From: Ilex aquifolium
Lineage: Eukaryota; Streptophyta; Magnoliopsida; Aquifoliales; Aquifoliaceae
Reading direction: 5' to 3'
Length of the DNA stretch: 64,000 nucleotides
NCBI GenBank assembly: GCA_951799425.1
Contig: OX637394.1
Span: 46,046,142-46,110,141 of the forward strand
Shown here: positions 21,151 to 30,969 of the stretch, piece after piece
How the letters are laid out: each line of letters starts with the position of its first letter
Numbering within the stretch: position 1 is the first letter of the stretch
The notes under the pieces: model-generated
The model's input: the letters and a program-made list of their open reading frames with translations, nothing else
Told to the model about the DNA's origin: nothing
The model's database searches: none
Translations under genes and position numbers: made by a program

Positions 21151-21485
21151 CGGGGCCAGAAAAATGGGATGTTGATGAAACCTGGCTCGATTAGGCGGGT
21201 TGACTCGAGAATCCGATGGACGGGATCCTAAATCGGGCCAGTTCAACAAATATTTTGAAGATAAAATCCGCTTCAAACGTATTAAACCGTACGGTTTTTG
21301 TATAAGCCGTTCAAACCGTACAGTAATCAGCAAACCGGCAGTTCACTAAACATCAGATAAAGGCAGACTTTTTTGGGGGCGTTGTTGCCCTAATCTGGCA
21401 AATCGTTTCTCAGCCTGAAGCTTGCCTTCTGCCTCTCTCTCTCGTCTCTCTCTCTCTCTGTACACTGTTCGACGTTCATCTCCTC
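21151..21485 (+). repeat. Duplicated unit, copy B (uninterrupted)
   Basis: This is an uninterrupted paralogue of copy A. Across the gypsy insertion point it reads CAAACGTATTAAACCGTAC, so it is a paralogous empty site for the 10-kb element. The spacing between copies is about 0.5 kb once the gypsy element is removed. Confidence 0.85.
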
Positions 21486-22344
21486 TCCCAAATTGATCGT
21501 CTCAGGGTAGTCAACACCACTATTATCATATTCTCCGAATCTCCGAACTCGGAAGTCCGAAGTTTCTCGCTGTTTGCATATCTCTAGTCTCGGCTCTCTC
21601 CTCATCTCATTGTCTGACCATCACAATCTTAGGTCTGGAATCATCTCTCTCACTCTCTTTTCTATGCACTCTCATATATTGCTGGATGTTTGAGATTTAA
21701 ACCAATCTCCCATTTAATTAATTTTTATTGTATTTGGAACTGTAATTCAGATGAATTCTAAATTTCTAATAACTATAGGCGCCGAAGATTCTTGATCTTC
21801 AAGGAACAGTAGCCATAGTTTGGCTTCTTGAATACCCCCATATCTGGCCATTGTTATTTCTTTCCTCATGTACCTAAAATGTGATTCTCATACTCATTGG
21901 CATAATTTCTTTTCTCGTGATTATGATCAGACGATGTTACTTGTCTCTCTTTTGGATGTATATAATTGTTGTAAAAATTAGTTTTAGCTTTCTGGTCTTT
22001 TATCTGTGCTAATTTTTATTGCAGGGTATTTTGATTAAAGTAAATCTGTCTTATTTTGCAGTCTTTTGTTCCACTGTTTTTTTATTTTGTTCATTTTTGT
22101 TTCTTCTTGTTGGCAAATCTTCAGTTCATTTTGCTAGTCAAACTAAGTTGAGCATTCAATTTTATAGCATGGGGTTTTAATTATTTTCATATGTGGCTGT
22201 ATGAGCTGTTTGTTTATAATGTTTAACATATTTATTATCAGTAATAATTATTTTTTATTTTTTATAATATTATCGGTTCAACCAACCAGTAACCCATTGA
22301 TTCAGTCCCTTCTCCGGGTGGATGACCGGGCCGAGTTTTAAAAC
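21486..22344. other. AT-rich sequence ending in a GGCCGAGTTTTAAAAC motif
   Basis: No gene was seen. The right end (ACCGGGCCGAGTTTTAAAAC, about 22328-22347) resembles the reverse complement of the start of copies A/B (CATGGCTCGGTCAGGCGGG). The whole 10.5-22.3 kb block, minus the gypsy element, may therefore be one old DNA transposon with decayed inverted ends that split a LINE. This is tentative. Confidence 0.35.
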
Positions 22345-23072
22345 TATGGTTTAGACCCATAAGTTTATGAACTTTGCTTATAAGGTGCTCTCAAAGATGT
22401 TAGCTGCAAGACTGAGGAGTATTTTACCCAAAATTATATCTTAAGAACAACATGGTTTTGTTCAAGGCCGTGGCATTGGGATTGTATTTCCATTGCTCAA
22501 ATGATGGTCAATGAGTTGGATAGAAAGGTCTTGGGAGGCAACTTGATATTGAAGTTAAACATGTTGAAATCCTATATAGGCTTGATAAATGGGATTTGTT
22601 GAAGAAAGTTCTCCAGAAATTTGGTTTCTCAGAGAGATTTGTGAAGATTATCTCAAATGTTCTGAATAATCAGTTATTGTCTATTTCTATTAATGGATAA
22701 AGTGCCAGTTTTTTTCCTACATAAGAGGATAGGGGACCACGTCTCCAAGTTTGTTTATTATTGCTGAAAAGGTGTGAAGTAGAGGTTTGGAATGGGCTTT
22801 CAAGAATGACACTTTGGTGTTTATGAAGGGTGATAAGAGATCGATTAAAAACCTTTTCCAGTTTGTTTCTGAGTATGAAAGTTCTTCAGGGCAGATGGTA
22901 AACAAGTCAAAAAGTGAAATATATGTTTCTACGAAGATAGGTCCAGGAAGAAGAAACATGTTGGTTGATGCTTACGGGGATTGGGATTTGCTGATGTCTT
23001 CTTCATTAGGCCGTTGAGTGAAGGATGGCTGGGGTTGAGGACTTTTGATGATGTATCAAAGGCTTTCAGGAT
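22345..23072 (+). pseudogene. LINE reverse transcriptase, second part of the split plus-strand LINE
   Basis: The fragment opens with RPISL and NFAYKVLSKMLAARLRSILP, then EQHGFVQGRGIG, WDLLKKVLQKFGFSERFVK and, near 22790, WAFKNDTLVFMKGDKRSIKN followed by FVSEYESSSGQMVNKSKSEIY. The catalytic FADD has become FKND. It ends with RPLSEGWLGLRTFDDVSKAF, cut at 23072 by the hAT-like element with duplication TTCAGGAT. It joins in protein order to 8655-9270. Confidence 0.82.
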
Positions 23073-23214
23073 CTATGAAGCACTGACACTTCATATTGGC
23101 CAAAGTGTCAGCGTCGGACACTTATGGGATACGGACACGTTTCAGACACACTAAAATGAGTGTTCAATTTTTTTATTGTTAAATATTTTTTAGGACATGT
23201 TGGGGATACGCAAC

Positions 23215-23612
23215 TGATGATACCGAAAAAAATGCATGAGGCAGCAAACAATAAAGAAACTACTAGAAGGGGTAGAAAATGGTTTTTACCATCAAACCAT
23301 ATCTTGGGAAATAAGTCACAGAGAATATTCTCTGAATATTCCCTAAATATTCCCCTAATATGTTGTTATAAAAGGCAGTGATTACAATGTAAAAAAGGGG
23401 CCAAAAATAGGAAAAAATTCTATTGTACTCTTCTTCTTCAAGAAAGCAATATACAATCAAGGAGCAAGAGCACAGTGGATTAGCCAAACTTTTCAGCTGG
23501 TGAACCACTTATTTTCTTGTGTATTCTCATTCATTTTTACACACACACGATACACCCACCAAGAGTTCATCCAGCTTTCCACCTCATGCCTCTCAATTAT
23601 TTAGCACCATCA
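23215..23612 (+). repeat. 5' LTR of the small LTR element
   Basis: It is bounded by TG...CA, pairs with 24549-24954, and is followed directly by the primer-binding site at 23613-23632. Confidence 0.92.
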
Positions 23613-23859
23613 GTTTGGCGCCGTCTGTGAAAACGATTTTCATCGTTCTAAATCAAATCTCTAACGATTGATTGATGGTTCAAGACAGAAGCATGAGCCG
23701 AAATCTTGATAATCAACCAAGTGGTCTTGTACAACACCCTTTGACTGGTCAACCTCTAGCAAGAGGCCATGAAACTTATATAATGGTCGGCTGAAGAGCC
23801 AGACCATTAGTAGTTGTTGGCACAATCACCCATTAGATCTGAAGTCTTACTTATATAAT

Positions 23860-24200
23860 TCAGGGCTCTTCAGCCCGACCTGGATCTTCAGCCAACCTAG
23901 CTCTTCAGCCAAAGAATAATCTGGCTCTTCAGCCGATCTGGCTCTTCAGACAAGGAATGACTTGGCTCTTCAGCCAAGGAACGACGTGGCTCTTCAGCCA
24001 ATGAATGACATGGCTCCTCAGCCGACCTGGCTCTTCAGCCGACCTTGCTCTTCAACTGACCTGACTCTTCAGCCAAGGAATTATCTGGTTCTTCAGCCGA
24101 CCTGACATTTCAGCCGACTTTGCTCTTCAGCCAAGGAATGATCTAGCTCTACAGCCCGACCTGGCTCTTTAGACAAGGAATAATCTGGGTATTCACTCGA
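23860..24200 (+). repeat. Tandem array of CTCTTCAGCC units
   Basis: About 15 degenerate copies of a unit with core TGGCTCTTCAGCC, alternating with AAGGAATGAYCT, fill the middle of the small LTR element. The spacing is roughly 20-25 bp and variable, so it is a decayed minisatellite. One inverted copy (CGGCTGAAGAGCCAG) sits upstream at about 23786. Some frames stay open for several units (ALQPRNDLALQP), but nothing suggests a functional protein. Confidence 0.85.
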
Positions 24201-24548
24201 AGTATGACCTAACTCTTTAACTAAGATATTGCCTCGCTCATCAATCACTGCAAGACCTGACTCTTCAGTCCAAGCTCTTCAGTATAAAGAGCTCTTAAAT
24301 CACAGTATTGTCAGGATCATCAGCCTTAGCCTCGAGCTTTTCAACTTCAACATGATCAGGCTATTCAGCTTCAGCATTGTTAGGCTCATTAGCTATATCG
24401 CTCACATCCAATCAAGCTCGGCATTGGCATCTCAGACTTACTCGACTGACAATAGGCCCAAGGATCACTCAAAAGCACAAAGTTTGGATTGCTCAGCCCC
24501 AACCAATGGACAGCTCAGATCATTCCTTGCTCGGGGCTGGGGGGCAAC

Positions 24549-24954
24549 TGATGATACCGAAAAAAATATATGAGACAACAAACAATAAAGAAACTATTAG
24601 AAGGGGCAGAAAAGGGTTTTCACCATCAAACCATATTTTGGGCAATAAGCCACACAGAATATTCTCTAAATATTCCCCGAATATTCTTCTAATATGCTGT
24701 TATAAAAGGCAGTGATCACTATGTAAAAAGGGGGCCAAAAGCAGGGAAAAAATTCAATTGTACTCTTCTTTTTCAAGAAAGCAAATATACAATCAAGGAG
24801 CAAGAACTTCCATTACAGTGGATTAGCCAAGTTTTTCAACTGGTGAACCATTTATTTTTTTTTTGTATTCTCATTCATTTTTACACACACGACACACTCA
24901 CCAAGAGCTCATCTAGCTCTCCACCTCATGCCTCTCGATTTTTTAGCACCATCA
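24549..24954 (+). repeat. 3' LTR of the small LTR element
   Basis: It pairs with 23215-23612, is preceded by the purine tract and followed by the GCAAC duplication. Confidence 0.92.
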
Positions 24955-25571
24955 GCAACCAACATGCTCAAGACATGTTGGGGATACACGCTAAGGACAT
25001 GTTTTGAGATTTTTTTACTATTTTTTGAGTACTTTTCAATAACTTTATAATTAAGAGTGTTTTTTTGTAGTTTTAAAAAGAGATGAATCAAAGTTATAAT
25101 ATAAAATGAGTTATCACTACATTGAATATAAGACATGAATGCAAGTATTTAACATAATTTTAGATACAAATACGAACTCATACAAATTAAATAAACTTTT
25201 AATATGAAAGTAATGTGGTAAAAAATAGAGTTACAAAATTAGGATTCTTTGAAATTGATGGAAAATAGTGTTACACAGTGCAATACTTTTTAAAACAAAA
25301 GTTGTAGTAGTCATTAATTGTTGGATCATTGATGTTAATGTTGAACGTGTATCGATATATCTTATATTGTATTTTTTATGCAGTAATATCATGTTGTGAA
25401 TTTTTAGAATTAGGAAAATGATCAATTAAAAGATTATTATGATAATATTTTTATTTCATCACACACACACATATATATATTATTTAACGCATTCTCAACG
25501 CGTATTTGTCTTATTTTTTTTAAAAATTTCATGTCGGAATGTCCGTATTGTGTCGTATCCGTGCTTCTTAG

Positions 25572-25790
25572 TTCAGGATGAAACTACTGTAGTACTGTGG
25601 CAAATCCTAAAAAGGGACTCTTTGTGGGCCAAGGTTTTTTTTAAAAAAAATCTAAAAGGGAACCATTTCCTGCGCAGCTCTTCATCAACAAAAGTTTATA
25701 AAAATTTATCCCCTTGGTTTGAAAAGGTCATCAATCATCCAGGAGTATGGAGTATGGGTTGAAATGAGATGAACTTTAAAAAAAAAAAAG
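25572..25790 (+). pseudogene. LINE fragment, third part of the split plus-strand LINE
   Basis: Directly right of the hAT-like element the LINE frame resumes after FRMKL with LWQILKRDSLWAKVFF, NHFLRSSSSTKVYKNL and SPWFEKVINHPGVWSMG. This is the region after the RT domain in L1-type LINEs. An A-run at 25777-25788 follows, possibly but not certainly its tail. Confidence 0.7.
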
Positions 25791-25849
25791 GCTTACAATT
25801 TCACCTTAAGTTTTTGTACGGGTTGAAATGAGCTTGTTCTGCACTGAAA

Positions 25850-28150
25850 AGGGGTAATCCCAAGTATGTTGCTTCAAGAGTGCCATTCTTGATCCTTAGG
25901 ATTTGCTTTATGGGCACGTGTGTGCGGAGCATTTGGGTTGTAGTATACTTGGAATTTGGCACAAATTATTTGTTTGTCAGACCATAAGGCGTATTTGGAG
26001 AGGCATTCTGAAATGCTCTTTGCTTCTGCTGCAGTTGCTCTGCCAAAAATGAGGTCATTTGCAACATGAGATGAGTGATGGGCTCCCATGTTCTTGATAC
26101 TTTAATGACTTTAAGATTCCCCTGCAATGCTTCCCTGTGTAACGATCTGGATAAAACCTCAGTACATATGTCAAAAAGAGAGGGTGAGAGGGGACCTCCT
26201 AGCCTTGGGCCTCTAAATGCTTTAGAGTTTCCTAAGGCTCCGCATTGATCGTAACTGAAAAGGTGGGTGTAGGGATGCACTCTTTGATCAGGTTTGTAAA
26301 GTCGGATGGAAAGCCTAATAGGGTAAGAATTTGTAGCATGAAAGGCCGTTCTATTTTATCAAAAGCTTTGACAATGTCAATCTTAATCATCATCAGTGCC
26401 CCTTTTCCTTTTTCTTTTTGAATTGGTGTACAATTTCTTGAACCAAAATGGTGTTCTCTGCAATGCCTCTATCTAGGACGAAGGCCATTTGGTTTGGGGA
26501 CACCATTTGACCCAGTTAAGGCCTAATCCGATTAGCAAGTGAAATGATCTTACAGGCTACAGAGACTGATTGGGCGATATTGCTGGACTGTGCTAGCTTT
26601 GGTAGTTTTGGGAATGAGACAAATGTTGGACTCAATGATTTCGGTTAACATGTGACCTCCGACAAAGAAATCCCTAATCACTTCCTTCAGATCCCCTCCT
26701 ATTATATGCCAGTATGTGGTATAAGAAATGGTAGACATGACATTAGGCCCAGGAGCTTTGGTTGGGGGCATTGCAAAAAGAGTTGCTTTTATATCCTCTG
26801 ATATGGGAATAGCACAAAGTTGAGGGCGATGATCCATGGTCACTATAGGTGCTATAAGATATAATATCCTCTTAACTGTGTGGGGAACTGGGGTTGGATG
26901 TTGTGAAAAGTGGCTGACAATAATTGAGAAATTGGTTACCAATCGTTTCCCTTTCTGTAGTCCAAGATCCACTTGGGAATTTCAGACAATCGATTGAGTT
27001 CCTCTTGTCTCTGATGACTGTGGTGGTATGGAAGAATTTGGTTTGTGCATTCCTTTCCTTCGTCCATTGAATTATCGATCTCTGCCTTCAAAGTTCCTCC
27101 TCCTTTTTGAGGTGTTCATTGAGGTTATGTTGTAGTATTTTTCTTCCGGAATGTGGTCTTTTGTGGGTTCAGATTGCAGGAGTTGATCAAATTCTTTTCC
27201 TGAGTGCTTTGGCTCGTTGGATACAATTGCCAAAATGTAATCTGTTCCACTGCCTTGGTGTTTCTTTTGTTGCTTGTAGCTTCCTGCAAAGCCTAAATGC
27301 TAGAGATCCTTTCTTGCCTGCCGAGAGCTCTTGACTATATGATGACTGGTAGGATCTCTTAGTCCACATCTTCTCGAACTTCAAAGGTTTGTGCAAGTTT
27401 TTTTGTAGATCTCCAAACGTATTCAAGATGAGGGGTGAGTGATCGGACGCAGTAGCTGGCAGTGTTTGATTGAGGCTCTAGGAAATAGCATTCTCCAGTC
27501 AAGTGTGACTAGTCCCCTATCTAGTCTTTCCTTGATGTTGGCTAAGCCATGGCGTTTGTTTGACCATGTGAAGGGATTACCGCGTAATCCAATATCTACC
27601 AATCCATGGTCATTGATGAAAGCTCCAAAACCTCCTGTAGAAGACGTAGCATAAGAGTTTCCCCCTCTTTTCATCTTGATATATCACATTATTAAAATCT
27701 CCTATAAATAAACTTGGAAAGGGACTGACTGAGTATTTAGGTCAATGGATCTCATAGAGTTAGTTGTAGACCTTCGTTTGCTGGTGATAGATGCAGGTAA
27801 AGAGCCACCTTGAGTTGGGGGGATAAGAGGATATCACTTGATATTGCGATAAGACTAACTCAGGATCTACACCTTTCCTCCAACGGAGACAAGTTCCACT
27901 AGAGAGACCTTTTGAACCTTGAATTGCAAAGTTGTAGTATCCAATGCTAAGCATTTTTTTTCTCTGAAGAGATCTTCGTTTCTGAATGGAAGACAAAGTC
28001 TGGGTTATACTCCCTTATTTGGGCCATTAAATGATGAATTATCGAGGCATAATTCCTCAGGCATGGCCGAGCCCTCGACAATTCCAAACATAGCCAATCA
28101 TGATGAGGGTGAGGGTATGGTAAGGCCCACCTTCTCATCCATTATGGTGA
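25850..28150 (-). pseudogene. LINE ORF2 (endonuclease and reverse transcriptase), broken
   Basis: On the minus strand the endonuclease begins near 28130 with an MxQIREYNPDFVF-type block. It continues near 27640 with GGFGAFINDHGLVDIGLRGN and FTWSNKRHGLANIKERLDRG. The expected SDHxP end has become ITHP. The RT starts near 26800 (APGPNVMSTISY, then SNICLIPKTTKA and YRPISLCSL) and reaches GPLSPSLFDICTEVL. The FADD motif has decayed to VANDLIFGRA near 26060. It ends with TLEATYLGLP at about 25860. Many frame breaks are present and no poly-A tail is seen on this side. Confidence 0.85.
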
Positions 28151-28289
28151 TTTCTTCTGTCCATTGCATCTGGATTTCATGAAGACTGAAAATTTTAGAC
28201 TGACTGAATTTCCTGATTGTCTCTTACAAAAATATGGCTTTCTGTGGGAAGGTTGATTTGGCTCTCTTGCAAGGCGCATGCAAATATCT

Positions 28290-28870
28290 CAACTAATAAG
28301 CCCTCACCACTGGACACTTATTATAGAATATATTCATTTTTGAAAAATAAAAAAAATAAAACCACCACAAGTATACTTTGTAAAATTTGTATTTAAACTG
28401 CAGTGACTTTTCTTGTCAATTTTGAGTTTAAATTATAAAATGAGGCATTCAAATCCTTCTCTTGCATTTCATCCAAACAATTGTTTGTTTGTTAACAAGC
28501 ATGACACTCCCAAACTCTTTCTTATCAAACCTAAACTATCAATTTCTTTCAAATATTACTTTCTTCTCAAGGTTCGATAGTTGATGTTTAGCTTCAGTCC
28601 AAACTCCTCTGTCAGGAGATGGAGTCGTCTCACTTTAACTGTGAGTTTTTGTATACAACCGCACTTGAGTATTATATTGTATGTTGAGATCATATTTTAT
28701 GTGTCTCACCACCGAAGGAGATATACTTTGTTACCGCATAAAGAGACATACTCTCTCTATATATGTTTTTTTTTTTTTGCTCATTCTCTCTTTATATATG
28801 TTGGAGACAGAATGAAAACAATAATTGAATAAACTTAAATCTTCATTGATTTCAACATTTTGCAGCACTA
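28290..28870 (+). repeat. Duplicated upstream block, copy 1
   Basis: This block matches 30235-30745 in the same order and orientation: ACCACCA(C)AAGTATACTTT, CAAACAATTGTTT(G/A)TTTGTTAACAAGC and TTTCTTTCAAATATTACTTTC, ending TTTCAACATTTTGCA. The second copy lies directly upstream of the kinase gene, so this looks like a duplicated promoter or 5' region whose gene has gone. No kinase exon follows it. Confidence 0.85.
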
Positions 28871-30234
28871 TTTAGATGATTAATATATATATATATATAT
28901 ACTTTTTGTTTGTATGTGTAAACAGTTTTTGTTGACCAAATTTTTGGAGTGACCTTGGTGCAATGCTTCTAGCTAATGGATCTCTTTTAATAAGGGAGCG
29001 TTATCATATCATATGTTCAACAAATAGTAGTTAGTAGATTTGTTTAACTAAATTATGGTTAGAAATTTTTGTTCACATGATTATATCCACTTTCCTAATT
29101 AGTTGATTAGGTAATTATCTCAACAAATTGGTGTTGCTTTTCTTTTTGTTTGTATATTTTATGCTTTTTGTGAAGCATATTAATGCACATTCTAACAAAT
29201 TTAAAATATAGTTCGATAAATTTGTGACTCACAAAGTGTTTTTGTGTTGTCTTGTTATTTCGTGTATTTTGATTATTTTAGCACGTTGAAATCTTATATT
29301 TTTGTTGCTTCAAATTTTCAAAATGTGGTGTTGAAGTTATGATAAAGTTCGTTAGATCCTTGTTGGGCCTGATGCTGCAGTATCAACCTTCAACTCGAAG
29401 AGCGCCGGTGTTGTAGTGTCTCAAATGCACGAAGTGCTAAAAACAGAACATGATGGGAGATTTGAGTCATGTCGTGGTATCGCTAGAAGGTGTTGAGTGG
29501 CTCGATAACGATAATTCATATGTTTCGAGATTAACTCAGAGGCATCTTGAACGTTTCGGTCGAATTGAAATGAGACTTGTGATTTATATGGAAGGTGAAT
29601 GGTATTATAGCAGAAGGTGCCCAACTCGGATATTAGTAGGTTGAGTTGTATCAATTCCGACTTAAATTTTGAACTACGCCTACCCTTGTGTCAATAAGAC
29701 CAGCTGCTGTGGGTATTGCAAGTAGTGTTGTGGAATCTCCAGAATGATCTCATTTCTAAGGCAACTGAATTTTGCTTTATTTGATTTTTTTTTTTGGTTA
29801 AATCTATTTGATTTCTTGTCTGTATAACATGTAAAATATGGAATGGTTTGCTGTATCCCTTCTGTTTATTCTAATAGAACGATGGTCCTTACCTGAAATC
29901 GGTTACATCTTGGGTATGAAATGACGTCATTTTGGGAAACATCACGCTGGTTTTTTTTTTTTTGAACTGACATCACGCTTGTTGATATGCCTGCTTTTTG
30001 CTGATTTGGTTCAATAATTAAAATAAATACTAATTTGCTTATTTAAGTGATAAATTTTGATTGAATCACTTTTTTGACAACTCTTGTGCTTTTTTTCCTT
30101 CTTTTTTGTAGGGAGTGGGGGTGTTTATGAGTTTTTTCATGGATGAGTGTTAATGTTGCTGTAGTACCCATTTTATGTAGATATTTGTAAAACAGTACCA
30201 AAAAATTGTGGTACTATTTTATAGACCAGTCAAT
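28871..30234. other. Spacer between duplicated blocks, no recognised gene
   Basis: It is AT-rich with an (AT)n run at about 28882-28902. A short plus frame at 29450-29644 (MMGDLSHVVVSLEGVEW...) has no recognised domain and sits in a locally GC-richer stretch (29340-29640). It is more likely a fragment of an unidentified element than a gene. Confidence 0.35.
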
Positions 30235-30765
30235 TAGCTCTCACCATTGAACACTTATTATATGATATATTCTTTTTGAAAAAGTTAAACCACCACTTGT
30301 ATACTTTCTGAAAATTGTATTTACACTGTTGTGACTTTTCTCCTCAATTTTGAGTTTAAATTAAAAGATGAAGCAGTCAAATCGTTTTCTTCGACCAAAC
30401 AATTGTTTATTTGTTAACAAGCAGGACACTCCCCAACTCTTTCTTATCAAATCTAAACTCTATCAATTTCTTTCAAATATTACTTTCTTCTCAAGGTTCT
30501 ATGGTTGATGTTTAACTGTAATCCAAAATCCATGATGAACTCATCTCACTTAATTACAAGTTTTTATATACAACTGCACTTATTATATTGTATGTTGATA
30601 TAATTATTTATGCACCTCACCATATATAAGAAGATATACTTTGTTACCACATCAGAAGACATACTCTAAATGTTAGAGATAATGACAACAATAATTGTAC
30701 AATTTTTAATTGCTATCAATTTCAACATTTTGCATTATTTTTAAAGTTACATTCTCCTCATTCAG
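30235..30765 (+). promoter_or_regulatory. Duplicated upstream block, copy 2 (likely promoter region of the kinase gene)
   Basis: It ends about 40-60 bp before the kinase start codon. It is a diverged paralogue of 28290-28870. No single TATA box stands out, but several TATATA-rich stretches occur (TTATATACAACTGCAC at about 30567, CATATATAAG at about 30622). The promoter role is inferred from position. Confidence 0.4.
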
Positions 30766-30807
30766 TTGCTTATTATTATTTTTTTCTATTTCTATTGTCC
30801 AAGGTTA

Positions 30808-30969
30808 ATGGCTCCCACTATATTTTCGAAGGATCAATTGAATATTATCACAGAACATTTTTCCAGAGAGTTAGGCGAAGGGGGCTTCGCAATAGTATAC
30901 GGCGGTTTTCATCATGGCATAGAAGTCGCAGTGAAACAATATGAAAAGAAAAATTATACACACTGGAAA
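30808..30969 (+). CDS. Kinase exon 1 (N-lobe, glycine loop, VAVK)
   Basis: It encodes residues 1-54, MAPTIFSKDQLNIITEHFSR through THWK. The donor is AAA|GTAAGT, phase 0. Confidence 0.82.

Larger units (their letters stand above)
23215..24954 (+). mobile_element. Small non-autonomous LTR retrotransposon
   Basis: LTRs lie at 23215-23612 (398 bp) and 24549-24954 (406 bp), both starting TGATGATACCG and ending TTTAGCACCATCA. The host duplication is GCAAC (23210-23214 and 24955-24959). A primer site GTTTGGCGCCGTCTGTGAAA follows the first LTR, and a purine tract GGGGCTGGGGGGCAAC precedes the second. The 0.94-kb interior encodes no gag or pol and contains a tandem array. It must have been mobilised by proteins from another element, possibly a Tat-type gypsy, given the similar primer site. 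Confidence 0.92.
23073..25571. mobile_element. hAT-like non-autonomous element (family 1, copy c), carrying a nested LTR element
   Basis: The ends are CTATGAAGCACTGACACT and, on the right, ...ATCCGTGCTTCTTAG (inverted: CTAAGAAGCACGGATACG). The 8-bp duplication TTCAGGAT flanks it (23065-23072 and 25572-25579). Without the 1.74-kb LTR element inside, about 750 bp remain, AT-rich and without a transposase. It matches the element at 51134-51929 in reverse orientation (e.g. GATGTTAATGTTGAACGTGT). The 8-bp duplication fits the hAT superfamily. Confidence 0.85.

Noticed and set aside
23860-24200. Repeat array resembling CRISPR spacing
   Set aside because: The units are degenerate, spacers are themselves repeated, there are no cas genes, and the array is inside an LTR element of a plant genome.
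22345-28150. Twin-priming inversion explaining opposite LINE fragments
   Set aside because: Both fragments cover the same part of RT, so they overlap in the consensus, whereas a twin-primed insertion would not duplicate it.
28882-28902. (AT)n runs here and at 34688, 38483, 51251 and 52885
   Set aside because: Ordinary microsatellites, several within or beside transposons; no further meaning seen.
29450-29644. 64-codon frame before the kinase
   Set aside because: No domain, no homologous arrangement in the second duplicated block, and stops in neighbouring sequence.
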